Below are positions 34,086-42,752 of a DNA stretch of 64,000 nt, piece by piece. Position 1 is the stretch's first letter, and the number at the start of each line of letters is the position of its first letter. The notes under the pieces were generated by a model. That model saw only the letters and a list, made by a program, of their open reading frames with translations, ran no database searches and had not been told where the DNA came from. Made by a program: the position numbers and the translations under genes. This DNA comes from CAVTWH01 sp963794685 (GTDB lineage: Bacteria > Actinomycetota > Actinomycetes > Mycobacteriales > Micromonosporaceae), in contig CAWCFK010000025.1 of the NCBI GenBank assembly GCA_963794685.1, forward strand, positions 1 through 64,000, in the 5' to 3' direction.

Positions 34086-35324
34086 TCAGGCGGGGACCGG
34101 CAGGCCGGTGCGGGCGAGTTGGTCGAGTTCGGCGACGAGGGCGCCGGGGGCCGGACGGGCGTCGTTGGCTTCCCGTAGCGCCTGTGCCGCGCGCCGGTAC
34201 GCCGGGTCGGTGAGCAGGGCGTGCAGCGCTTCGGCCAGGACGGCCGGGGTGGCGTCGGCGTTCGGCACGGTGCGGGCCGCGCCGGTGGCCGCGATCCGGC
34301 GGCTGATCAGCGGCTGGTCGAAGCCGTGCGGGACAGCCAACTGGGGTACCCCGGCAGCCAGCGCCGTCATCGCGCAGCCGGCGGTGCCGGAGTGCACCAC
34401 CACGTCGCAGTGCGGCAGCAGCAGGTGCAGCGGCACCCCGTCGAGTACCGACACGTTGGCGGGCAACGGGCCGACCCAGCCGAGATCCTGCGAGTTGGCC
34501 AGCAGCACCACATCCACGTCCAACTCGGCAACGGCGGCCAGGATGCGCGGACCGGCGAACACGTCGGTACCGAAGGTGCGGGCCACCGAGTTGCCCCACA
34601 CCACACACACCGTGGGCCGGCTACCGGCCGGCCGGTACTCCTCCCCGCTGGTCGCCGGCCCGTTGTAGGGCAGGTAGCGTGCCGCCAGCGCGGGCGCGGC
34701 CAGCCCCGGGGTCAGTGCCGCCGGGTTCACGTCGACCACCCGGTCGACCAGGTCGAAGGACATCGCGCCGACGCCGTAGCGGTCGAACGAGTCGCTGTAG
34801 TCGCGCGGGGTGATGTCCAGCTCCTCCGCGCCCTCGTGGGTACCGACCGGCCCCCACAGGTGCAGCACGGCGGGTACTCCGGTGACCCGGGCCGCCAGCA
34901 GGCCCTCGGTCACCGCCGGGTCGTGCACCACCAGGTCCGGTCGGAACTCGCGGGCGAAGGCCACCGCCGCGTCGGCGCTGCGCTGCTTCTGCGCCCGGAT
35001 CTGCGGAATGTGCGGACCCATGAACGCGCCCAGGTTGAAGGCGGCCAGGTCGACCGGCTCGCCGGTGACCGGGTGCGGTGGCGGCACCGGGTACGGCCAG
35101 CCGCCACCGAGCGCGCCCAGCACGTTGGCGAGTCGGGCGGCGAAGACCAGGTCGAGGTCTTCGAGTACCGGCACCGGGAGCAGGCCGGCCTGGCTCACCC
35201 GGGCCTCCTGGTCGGCGGTGCACAGCACCCGTACCTCGTGCCCGGCGGCCTGCAGGCCCCAGCCGAGCGGCACCATCGGGTAGTAGTGCGACGGCCAGTT
35301 GGACACCGCGAACATCACTCTCAT
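34086..35324 (-). CDS. Glycosyltransferase GT1 family, no. 4
   Basis: A 412-residue GT-B enzyme from the ATG at 35322-35324 (MRVMFAVSNWPSHYYPMVPL). Acceptor-domain block LLAARVTGVPAVLHLWGPVG is shared with glycosyltransferase 3. In the donor loop the usual HHGG is VVVHSGTAGCAMTALAAGVP, so the second His and one Gly are replaced. That change is unusual and may alter diphosphate binding. The start overlaps the stop of glycosyltransferase 5 by ATGA. The gene is intact. Confidence 0.85.
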   Translation of the reverse strand: MRVMFAVSNWPSHYYPMVPLGWGLQAAGHEVRVLCTADQEARVSQAGLLPVPVLEDLDLVFAARLANVLGALGGGWPYPVPPPHPVTGEPVDLAAFNLGAFMGPHIPQIRAQKQRSADAAVAFAREFRPDLVVHDPAVTEGLLAARVTGVPAVLHLWGPVGTHEGAEELDITPRDYSDSFDRYGVGAMSFDLVDRVVDVNPAALTPGLAAPALAARYLPYNGPATSGEEYRPAGSRPTVCVVWGNSVARTFGTDVFAGPRILAAVAELDVDVVLLANSQDLGWVGPLPANVSVLDGVPLHLLLPHCDVVVHSGTAGCAMTALAAGVPQLAVPHGFDQPLISRRIAATGAARTVPNADATPAVLAEALHALLTDPAYRRAAQALREANDARPAPGALVAELDQLARTGLPVPA

Positions 35325-36548
35325 CGTTGTGCTCCTTCGAAGGCGTCGGTGAGCTGCCGCGCGAGCTGCGCGGGGGTGGGCCGGGAACGGTTGACGCGGG
35401 CCAACTCCAGGGCCGCCTCCAGGTGTGCGCGGGTCGTAGAGCAGCGCCCGTACCGCCTCGGTGATCTCTTCCCCGGTGGCGGTCCGGCCGGGCAGGTGCC
35501 GGCCCGCGCCGGTCTGCGCCAGCCGGTCGGCCTCCACCTCCTGCTCGCCGCCGAAGGTCAGGCTGAGCTGCGGCACCCCGGCGTCCAGCGCGGTCATCAG
35601 GCTGCCTGCCCCGCCGTGGTGGATCACCGCGTCGCAGCTGGGCAGCAGCATGTGCAGCGGGACCACGCCGGCCGCCACCACATTGCCGGGCAGTTCGCCG
35701 AGCAGCGCCCGGTCGCTGTCACTGGCCGCCACCACCACCTCGACGTCGAGGCCGGCCAGGGCCGCGAGCACCTTCGGTACCAGGAAGGAGCTGCGGCCGA
35801 AGATGTGCGTGACCGAGGTGCCCCAGGCCACCGCGACCCGGGGCCGGGTCGGCTTGTCCAGCAGCCAGCGCGGCATCGTGGACGGGCCGTTGTAGGGCAC
35901 GTAACGCAGGTCGTAGCGGTGGGTGGTGGCGCGCGGGGCCATCGCCGGCGGACACGGGTCGATCACCCCGGCGTCCAGCGGGCCGATGTCCAGGTCGTAC
36001 CGGTCGAAGATCTGGGTCAGCAGCGGACGGAAGAACTGCAGGCCCGGCGTGGTCTCCACCGGGCCGACGGCACCCCACAGGTGCCACAGCGCGGGTACCC
36101 GCAGCGCCCGCGCGACCGCCATCCCGTCGGGCGTCGCCAGGTCGGAGATGACCAGCTCGGGCCGCCAGGACCGGCCGAAGTCGAGGACGCCGCCGATGGC
36201 GTCCACCACCCCGTCCAGGTACGGGGAGAGGAATTCGCGCTGGAACCACTCGTGGTCGAGGCGTTCGCCGGGGGCCAGCTCCTCGCCGGTCAACGGGTGC
36301 AGCAGCGGGATGCCGCCACCCCCCGCCGGGTGACCCCAGCCGGACGCGACCGCGAACCGGTTCATCGGGATCAGGTCGGTGTCGGCGCAGACCGGGGCCG
36401 CCGACAGCCCGGAACGGGCCACCGTGTCGGCGAGCCCGGGGGCGCAGGCGACGATCACCTCGTGGCCGGCGGCCTGCAACGCCCAGCCCAACGGAACCAT
36501 CGGAAAGTAGTGCCCCGCCCAGCGGGACGCCGTGACCAGGACACGCAC
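35321..36548 (-). CDS. Glycosyltransferase GT1 family, no. 5 (frameshifted)
   Basis: A GT-B enzyme of about 408 residues from the GTG at 36546-36548 (VRVLVTASRWAGHYFPMVPL). It has LRVPALWHLWGAVGPVE, VAVAWGTSVTHIFG and AVIHHGGAGSLMTALDAGVP. Near 35428, after ALLYDPR, one extra base shifts the frame. Corrected, the end reads HLEAALELARVNRSRPTPAQ and stops at 35321, overlapping the next start by ATGA. In the sequence as given, the shifted frame continues in phase with glycosyltransferase 4, producing an artificial 913-residue tandem protein. Confidence 0.8.
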
Positions 36549-36618
36549 GGTGAGTCGCTCCCATCCGGCCGGTGCCGCACCGGCCCACGACACACCGTGC
36601 GCCCGCCCGTCCGGCAAT

Positions 36619-36636
36619 CCCTTGAGCCGGACTCGA
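36619..36636 (-). promoter_or_regulatory. SARP-type heptamer repeat upstream of glycosyltransferase 5
   Basis: On the minus strand, TCGAGTC (36636-36630) and TCAAGGG (36625-36619) start exactly 11 bp apart. They lie about 70 bp before the glycosyltransferase 5 start, in the divergent region facing glycosyltransferase 6. Confidence 0.55.
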
Positions 36637-36740
36637 TCTGGCTCATCCGTCCGGAGCGGGGGAGTCCAGTCCGGCGCGAGTGGCGGCCGAGTGGGGCCGC
36701 GCAGGCTCGGACGAACGAACCCCCGGAGGGAGTACCACGC

Positions 36741-37967
36741 ATGCGTGCGCTGTTCGTCATGTCCCGGGCACCGGGGCACCTGTACCCGATGGTGCCGCTC
36801 GCCTGGGCGCTCCAGGCAGCCGGCCACCAGGTCCGGATCGCCGGCCTGCCGGGCTCACTGCCCTCGGTGTCGCGTACCGGCCTGACCGCCGTGTCTGTCG
36901 GCGCCGACCTCGCCCCGGCGAAGCAGGGCGCGGCCCCGGCCATCCCCACCTGGCACGAGCAGGTGGACTGGCCGGTGGACTGGCCGAGCCACCCGCAGTC
37001 GCTGGCGCCCGCGCAGTGGCAACTGCTGGCCAAGCTCGCCGGCCGCCAGGTCGGTCTCGCCGAGGCGATGCTGGACGACCTGCTCGCGTACGGTCGGGAG
37101 TGGCGGCCGGACGTGGTCATCCACGACGCCGTCTGCTACGCGGGCGCGGTGCTCGGCGCGGCGCTGGGGGTGCCAGTCTTCAGCCACTCGTGGGGGCGGG
37201 CCACCGCTATGCGGATCGAGATGTCCGATCTGGACAGTGCGCCGCTGGAGTCGTACCTGGGCCTGTTCCGCAAGGTCGGGGCACCGGAGCGGATCACCCC
37301 GGACGGTCGGGTGGACCCGTGCCCGCCGTCGATGCTGCTGCCCGAGTCGGCGGCCGCCGCGCCCCGGCTGCCGATCCGGTTCATCCCGTTCAACGGCCCG
37401 GGTACCGACGAGCCGTGGCTGCGCGAGCAGCCGCGCCGGCCCCGGGTGGCGATCACCGGGGGAGTCTCCGCCGGTGACGTGTCCCCGCAGGCACTGCCCG
37501 GCTTCTTCGACCGCACCGTGCGGGCCGCCACCAAGGTGGACGCCGAGATCATCCTGGCCATCGGGTCGGGACAGACCCAACTCCTCGGCCCGGTGCCGGA
37601 CGGCGTCCGGGTGGTCGAGGCGATGCCCTTCAACCTGCTCTTCCCCACCTGCGATCTGGTGATCCACCAGGGTTCCGGCGGGACAATGCTGACCACGGCG
37701 CACGCCGGGGTACCGCAGCTGGTGCTGCCGTTGCGGCCGGAGCAGCAGCTCTCCGGGGACCGGCTGGCCGCCGTGGGCGCCGGCCGGCAGCACGTCTACA
37801 ACCACCTGGCCGCCCGCGACGACGCGGTGGAGGTGCTCACCGAGGACATCGACGCGCTGCTGACCGACGGCTCGTACCGCAGCGCCGCGCTGGCCCTGCA
37901 GGCGGACATGCAGACCGCGCCGCCGCCATCGGCCGTGGCGGCGCAGATCGAGGCGGTCGTCGGCTGA
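36741..37967 (+). CDS. Glycosyltransferase GT1 family, no. 6
   Basis: A 408-residue GT-B enzyme starting at ATG after GGAGGGAG. The N-terminus is MRALFVMSRAPGHLYPMVPL. The donor loop is LVIHQGSGGTMLTTAHAGVP, a HQGSGG variant of the usual HHGGAG, seen also in anthracycline-type glycosyltransferases. An acidic/aromatic insertion (HEQVDWPVDWPSHPQS) lies around residue 75 and is unlike its paralogues. The gene is intact. Confidence 0.85.
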   Translation: MRALFVMSRAPGHLYPMVPLAWALQAAGHQVRIAGLPGSLPSVSRTGLTAVSVGADLAPAKQGAAPAIPTWHEQVDWPVDWPSHPQSLAPAQWQLLAKLAGRQVGLAEAMLDDLLAYGREWRPDVVIHDAVCYAGAVLGAALGVPVFSHSWGRATAMRIEMSDLDSAPLESYLGLFRKVGAPERITPDGRVDPCPPSMLLPESAAAAPRLPIRFIPFNGPGTDEPWLREQPRRPRVAITGGVSAGDVSPQALPGFFDRTVRAATKVDAEIILAIGSGQTQLLGPVPDGVRVVEAMPFNLLFPTCDLVIHQGSGGTMLTTAHAGVPQLVLPLRPEQQLSGDRLAAVGAGRQHVYNHLAARDDAVEVLTEDIDALLTDGSYRSAALALQADMQTAPPPSAVAAQIEAVVG

Positions 37968-38149
37968 GTCATCGCCGGGGACCGTCCAAGCGGGGTCCGG
38001 GTCGCCCACTTCCCCCTGGGCGGCCCGGACCTTCCGCTGCTCAGCGCGTTGATGCTGCTCCGCCCGGACTCCAGTCCGCTTCGACGGCGGCCGGTGAGGA
38101 TCGGAGAGTGGCGGTCCAGCCCGAGAAGCCAGTGACAGGAGCGGTAAAG

Positions 38150-39217
38150 ATGATGCCAACCGACGGGCGCCGGGGCGTGGACCTCGGCCTGTTCTTCTTC
38201 GCGGCGGTCGGGGACGAGGCCACCCGCACGTACCGACTGATGCTCGACGCCGCCCGCCGCGCCGACGAGCTGGGGCTGGCCTTCGTGTCCACCCCGGAGC
38301 GGCACTTCCACCGCTTCGGCGGCGCGTTCCCCAATCCGGCGGTGACCTCGGCGGCGATCGCCGCGGTGACCAGCCGGGTACAGATCCGGGCCGGCAGCGT
38401 GGTCACCCCGCTGCACCCCACCGCGCGGGTGATCGAGGACTTCGCGATGGTCGACTGCATCTCCGGTGGCCGCGCCGCCATCTCGGTCGGCTCCGGCTGG
38501 AACGTCAACGACTTCGTGCTGGCCCCCGACGAGTTCGCCGGCCGCAAGCAGCGGGTGGTGGACGACATCGGCGAGATCCGCCGGGCCTGGCGGGAGGGCA
38601 CCTGGACGGCGCGCAACCCGGCCGGCGCGGTGGTGGCGCTGGAACTGTTCCCCCGGCCGGTCAGCGCCGAGTTGCCGATCTGGACCACCGCCTCGCGCAG
38701 CACGGAGACCTTCCGGGCAGCGGGCACGCTCGGCACCAACGTGCTCACCCACCTGGAGAACCAGGACATCGGGGTACTCGCGGAGAACATTGACACCTAC
38801 CGCAAGGCCCGCGCCGACGCCGGGTACGACGGGGGGACGGTGACCCTGATGATGCACACCTACGTCGCCCCGACCACCGACGAGGCGCTCGAGCTGGCCG
38901 TGCCGTGGCTGCGCCGCTACGTCCGGCACGCCGTCGACCTGGAGGCCACGGCGCTTGCCGGTGGCGGCCGGATGAGTGGCGGCAAGGAGGGCAGCGCATT
39001 CCTCCAGGAGGAGCGGGGCCGGGCCCGGCTGGCCGAGTTGGGCGTCAACCGCTACCTCGACGGCGCTTCCCTGATCGGTTCGGTGGACGACTGCCGCGCG
39101 GTGGTGCAGCGGCTGCAGGCCGTCGGCGTGGACGAGATCGCCTGCCTGGTGGACTTCGTCGGTGACCCGGACGCCGTGCTGCGCGGCGTCGACCAGCTCG
39201 CCATCCTCCAGGGCTGA
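38150..39217 (+). CDS. Luciferase-like monooxygenase (MupA/Atu3671 type)
   Basis: A 355-residue TIM-barrel flavin-dependent monooxygenase. The ATG at 38150 follows AGGAG; the earlier GTG at 38108 is less likely. It has VDLGLFFFAAVGDEATRTYR, FVSTPERHFHRFGGAFPNP, IRAGSVVTPLHPTARVIEDF and GRAAISVGSGWNVNDFVLAP, all typical of the MupA/Atu3671 family often embedded in natural-product clusters. It probably uses FMNH2 from the flavin reductase at 28845 to oxidise a biosynthetic intermediate. Confidence 0.85.
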   Translation: MMPTDGRRGVDLGLFFFAAVGDEATRTYRLMLDAARRADELGLAFVSTPERHFHRFGGAFPNPAVTSAAIAAVTSRVQIRAGSVVTPLHPTARVIEDFAMVDCISGGRAAISVGSGWNVNDFVLAPDEFAGRKQRVVDDIGEIRRAWREGTWTARNPAGAVVALELFPRPVSAELPIWTTASRSTETFRAAGTLGTNVLTHLENQDIGVLAENIDTYRKARADAGYDGGTVTLMMHTYVAPTTDEALELAVPWLRRYVRHAVDLEATALAGGGRMSGGKEGSAFLQEERGRARLAELGVNRYLDGASLIGSVDDCRAVVQRLQAVGVDEIACLVDFVGDPDAVLRGVDQLAILQG

Positions 39218-39232
39218 CCACCCCCACAGATC

Positions 39233-39273
39233 AGGAAGGCCCGCCCACGGTCGGTGTGGGCGGGCCTTCCTTT
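39233..39273. terminator. Strong hairpin terminator after luciferase-like gene
   Basis: aggaaggcccgcccac pairs with gtgggcgggccttcct (16 bp, 7-nt loop) followed by TT. Its downstream flank tttgcgtcgg is shared with the terminator at 34009-34042. Confidence 0.88.
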
Positions 39274-39331
39274 GCGTCGGGCTTGCTTGCCGGCGTCGGA
39301 GCCTGGTGCTGGCGGCGGGGCCGGGTACTGC

Positions 39332-39598
39332 TCAGGGGTTGGCCGGCTGCTGCGCCAACTGCTCGCAGAGCACCGTCCACAGTGCACCGGGGGTGGCGAA
39401 GGTGGCGCCGGTGAGCGCCGAGTCGGGAAACTTCACCCGGTAGTGGTCCTCCACCCGCATCAGCAGGTCGATGGTGCCGACCGAGCTGAGCCCGGCGTCG
39501 CGCAGGTTGGTGTCCGGCAGCAGCGGTTCTCCCGCCGCACCGGGCGGCAGGGTCTGGCGTAGCAGGTCGACGAGTGCGGGATCGATGGTGGTGGTCAT
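39332..39598 (-). CDS. Stand-alone acyl carrier protein
   Basis: An 88-residue carrier protein. The phosphopantetheine site is LRDAGLSSVGTIDLLMRVED, with Ser39 the likely attachment residue (DAGLSS in place of the usual LGxDS). Four-helix pattern and acidic helix II are present. Its ATG overlaps the ligase stop by ATGA, so the two proteins are made together. It probably carries the acyl group that the ligase activates. Confidence 0.85.
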   Translation of the reverse strand: MTTTIDPALVDLLRQTLPPGAAGEPLLPDTNLRDAGLSSVGTIDLLMRVEDHYRVKFPDSALTGATFATPGALWTVLCEQLAQQPANP

Positions 39599-41101
39599 CG
39601 CAGACTCTCCGTTTCCAGGCGGGCGCGTAGCGCGTGATAGTTGGTCTTTCCGTTGGGGGTCAAGGGAAGTTCGTCGATCAGGTGGCAGTGCGCCGGCACC
39701 TTGGCGCGCTCCAGCCGGCGACCGAGTTCGGCCAGCACGTCGGTGGGGGACAGGTCGGAGACGACGAAGAGGGTCAGGTCGACGTCGCCGTGCGGCGGTA
39801 CCGCGGCCGCCGCCCGTACTCCGGGGATGTCGGTGGCCACCGCCTCGATCTCCAGGCCGCCGACGCGTACCCCGTGGCGCTTGAACAGGTCGTCGCGGCG
39901 GCCCTGGAAGTAGAGGTGGCCGTCGCTGTCCAGCCAGCCGTAGTCGCCGCTGTGCATGGTGACCACGCCGCTGGCGTCGGTGCGGTAGCGCAGTGCGGTC
40001 TGCTCGGGGGAGTTCCAGTAGCCGGCCATCACGTGCGGGCCGCGGACAGCGATCTCGCCGACCTCGCCGGCCGGCAGCTCGTGGCCGTCGTCGTCGAGGA
40101 TGCGCACGTCGGTACCGGCCAGCGGGAGGCCGACCGAGCCCGGTTTGCGCAGGTCACCGTCGGGCTCCAGGATCGACGACCCGCTTGCACTCGGTGATCC
40201 CGTACATCGGGCAGACCTGCGCGCCCGGGAAGGCCCGGCGCAGGTCGGCGATGGTGGCCGGGAGCAGCGCCGCGCCGGTGTTGGTGAAGAGCCGGACCGC
40301 GGTCGGGCCGCCGTCGCGCACCGCCAGGGTGACCAGCATGTGTGCCAGCGACGGCACCACCGGCACCACGGTCACGCCGTTCGTGCGGATGGTGGTGAAC
40401 AGCCGCACGTGCGCGGCCTCGTTGGTCACCACCAGTTCGGCGCCGGCCAGGGTGGCCAGGAAGATCTGGTAGAGGCCGTAGTCGAAGGAGAGCGGCACGG
40501 CGGCCAGCACCACGTCGTCGGCCCGGTAGCGCAGCCGCTGCGCGATGGCCCGGGTGGCGAAGGTGATCGCCCGGTGCGGGCTCATCACCGCCTTCGGTTT
40601 GGCGGTGGTACCCGAGGTGTAGATGAGCAGCCCCAGGTCGCCGCCGTCCAGTGCCGGGGTGGCCGGGGTGGCCCAGCCGTGCGCCTCGGCCTCGATGCGC
40701 TGCCAGGGCCGGATCAGGTGGGCCAGGTCGGGCTCGGTGGCGACCGGGTCGTCGGCGGCCACCACGATCAGCGTCGGAGTGCAGTCCTCGACGATCTGGC
40801 GGAGCTGGTACAGCTTCATGCCGGGGTTGATCGGCACCACGATCGCGCCGATCCTGGTCGCGCCGTAGAGCAGGGCGACGAAGCCGCGGACGTTGCCGAG
40901 GCGGACCAGCACCCGGTCGCCGTGGCGTACGCCGCTGCCGTGCAGCCACGCCGAGATGGCGATGCTGTGCGCCGCGAGCTGGGCGTAGGTCCAGGTGCCG
41001 GTGGCGTCGGTGACCGCCCGCGCGGTCGGTGCCCGCAGCGCCGCCCGGTCCAGCAGTTCCGGTACCAGTTCGGGTACCGGCGGGGATGCGTTCTGTTTCA
41101 C
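39595..41101 (-). CDS. Acyl-AMP ligase (ANL superfamily), frameshifted
   Basis: An adenylate-forming ligase of about 501 residues. The A3 motif is LLIYTSGTTAKPKAVMSPHR, with DVVLAAVPLSFDYGLYQIF (A4) and QVCPMYGITECKR (A5) following. The frame then breaks at about 40178, where one extra base puts a stop at 40154. Removing it gives SILEPDGDLRKPGSVGLPLA, then SGDYGWLDSDGHLYFQGRRD (A7/A8) and LPLTPNGKTNYHAL (A10 Lys). The GTG at 41099-41101 after GAGGTGG is preferred. It would activate a carboxylic acid and load the neighbouring ACP. Confidence 0.8.
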
Positions 41102-41186
41102 GGACCACCTCACAGAAGGGGGATGGGCGGTGACCAGCCCCGGAGCCGGCGGCTGTGCTGCCCGCCGGGTCCGGGGTGGTCGCCGG

Positions 41187-41987
41187 TCAACGGACAGCCT
41201 GGAGACCGGCCGCTGGTGCGTCGCTGCTCAGCCGGCCGCTGAGGATGTGCTGTTGCAGCACGCGCAGTCGCTGTGACGGCTCCAGGCCGAGACCGTCGGC
41301 CAGCTTGCGCCGGCAGTCCTGGTACACCTCAAGGGCCTGGCCCCGCCGGCCGGACCGGTAGAGCGCCTCCATCAGCAGCGCGTGCAGGTTCTCGTTGTGC
41401 GGGTGCTCGCTGGTCAGTGCGACCAGTTCGCTGAGTGTCTCGTGATGGTCGCCGAGCGCGATGTCCGCCTCGATGCGCTGTTCCAGAGCGGTCATCCGGC
41501 TCTCCTCCAGGCGCAGCACCTGGCATTCGAGGACCGGTCCGATCTCGACGCCGGCCAGTGGCTCCCCACGCCACAGGTCGAGCGCCTCGTTGAGCAGGAT
41601 GGATGCCTGAACGAAGTCGCCGACCGTCCGGGCCTGCCGGGCCTGCCGGCACAGCCCGCCGAAGACGTCCGCGTCCAGTGCTCCGGCCGGCGCCACGAGC
41701 ATGTACCCCATCGGCTGGGTGACCAGCACATCCTTGGCGCCGGGCCCACCTGCCGGCAGCGCGTCGCCGATCAGCTTGCGCAGTTGCAGGATGTAGGTCT
41801 GCAGGGTGGTGAGGGCGCTGCGGGGCGGGTCGTCGCCCCACAGCTCGCGCTGGAAAGCCGCGATCGACACGAACCGGTTGGCGTTGACGATCAACAGCGC
41901 GAGCACTTTGCGGGATTTCGCCGCCGAGGGCACAAAACTCCTGCCGGCCTCCCCGGCGGCCAGCGGGCCGAGAACCCCCAGTTCCAT
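41187..41987 (-). CDS. SARP-family transcriptional activator
   Basis: A 266-residue SARP. The OmpR-type DNA-binding domain is ELGVLGPLAAGEAGRSF, SRKVLALLIVNANRFVSI and TLQTYILQLRKLIGDAL (residues 1-95). The BTAD domain follows (DVFGGLCRQARQARTVGDFV, ALDLWRGEPLAGVEIGPVLE, HNENLHALLMEALYRSGRRG). Small SARPs of this size activate aromatic polyketide and other clusters. Heptamer repeats at 31929, 36619 and 43820-43876 are plausible targets. It lies 5 bp after the double-ABM gene. Confidence 0.9.
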   Translation of the reverse strand: MELGVLGPLAAGEAGRSFVPSAAKSRKVLALLIVNANRFVSIAAFQRELWGDDPPRSALTTLQTYILQLRKLIGDALPAGGPGAKDVLVTQPMGYMLVAPAGALDADVFGGLCRQARQARTVGDFVQASILLNEALDLWRGEPLAGVEIGPVLECQVLRLEESRMTALEQRIEADIALGDHHETLSELVALTSEHPHNENLHALLMEALYRSGRRGQALEVYQDCRRKLADGLGLEPSQRLRVLQQHILSGRLSSDAPAAGLQAVR

Positions 41988-41991
41988 GGTG

Positions 41992-42624
41992 TTAGCCCGC
42001 CACGGGCGTCAGTGTCAGTACCGGTCGGTACAGGCCACCGACGATCTCGGCCGCGCCGCCCATCTGCCGCGCGTGCTGACCGAACGCCGGACCCTGCACG
42101 ACCGCGAGGTAGCTGTCCGGCGCGTTCCACCAACCCAGGTTGCTGTAGCCGCCCTCGCGCCGGGTGGACCGGACGAAGGAGTTGGCCAGGAATCCGGGCT
42201 GGCCGCCCATGAACTTCGCCTGCTCGGCGAAGGCCGCCTCGAACGCCGCCGGGTCGGCGCCCGGTCGCAGCGTGAAGGTGGTCTGGGCGAGCACTGCCCC
42301 GCTGTCCACCGGGGGCTCGCCCAGTGATGCGCCGTCGACGATCACGGTACGGTCGGCGTCGATCTTGGCCAGTTGCGAGAGGTCCTCCACGTACAGGAAG
42401 AACATCGGGCTCTGGGTGGTGGCCTCGTACCCGCCGGCATCGGTCCACCGGGTGACCCCGGTGTACCTGTTCGGCTCCTTCAACGAGCGGACCAGGATGC
42501 TCCAGCCGAAGCCCGCCTGGCCGCGGAAGTACCGCGCCAGTTCGGCGTAGGCGGCCTCGAAGCCGTCCACTCCGTCGCGAACCTCGAAGTGGGTCACCAT
42601 GGTGACCGAACTCGATTCCGTCAT
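41992..42624 (-). CDS. Double-ABM-domain protein (antibiotic biosynthesis monooxygenase fold)
   Basis: A 210-residue protein with two tandem ferredoxin-like ABM units. Unit 1 spans VTMVTHFEVRDGVDGFEAAY to TRWTDAGGYEATTQSP, and unit 2 spans TTFTLRPGADPAAFEAAFAE to NLGWWNAPDSYLAVVQGPAF. Cofactor-free ABM enzymes oxidise anthrones in aromatic polyketide pathways, so quinone formation is possible. The start may be 42624 or 42636. A palindrome lies about 40-60 bp upstream. Confidence 0.75.
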   Translation of the reverse strand: MTESSSVTMVTHFEVRDGVDGFEAAYAELARYFRGQAGFGWSILVRSLKEPNRYTGVTRWTDAGGYEATTQSPMFFLYVEDLSQLAKIDADRTVIVDGASLGEPPVDSGAVLAQTTFTLRPGADPAAFEAAFAEQAKFMGGQPGFLANSFVRSTRREGGYSNLGWWNAPDSYLAVVQGPAFGQHARQMGGAAEIVGGLYRPVLTLTPVAG

Positions 42625-42664
42625 GGAACCCTCCACTCATGACAGTTACTGGTAAAGATCGCTA

Positions 42665-42682
42665 GTCAGTGTGTTTACTGAC
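42665..42682. promoter_or_regulatory. GTCAGT-N6-ACTGAC palindrome
   Basis: A perfect 6-6-6 inverted repeat in the 116-bp gap between the KASIII-like gene and the ABM gene, of the size bound by TetR- or MarR-like dimers. Flanking copies of ATGACAGT lie at about 42637 and 42687. The gap therefore seems to hold a separate promoter for ABM-SARP-ligase-ACP. Confidence 0.55.
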
Positions 42683-42752
42683 CGCCATGACAGTAGCAGC
42701 GATCTTGAGTAATGGGCTGTCAAGCGAAAAGGCCACATGGACGGGATTGCGA

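Noticed and set aside
34086..36827. A single 913-residue tandem glycosyltransferase
   Set aside because: The apparent fusion arises only because the frame break in glycosyltransferase 5 falls into phase with glycosyltransferase 4. The corrected stop overlaps the next ATG by four bases, as in separate genes.
34221..37967. A 1248-residue plus-strand protein
   Set aside because: The N-terminal 840 residues are antisense to glycosyltransferases 4 and 5; the real gene begins at ATG 36741 after GGAGGGAG.
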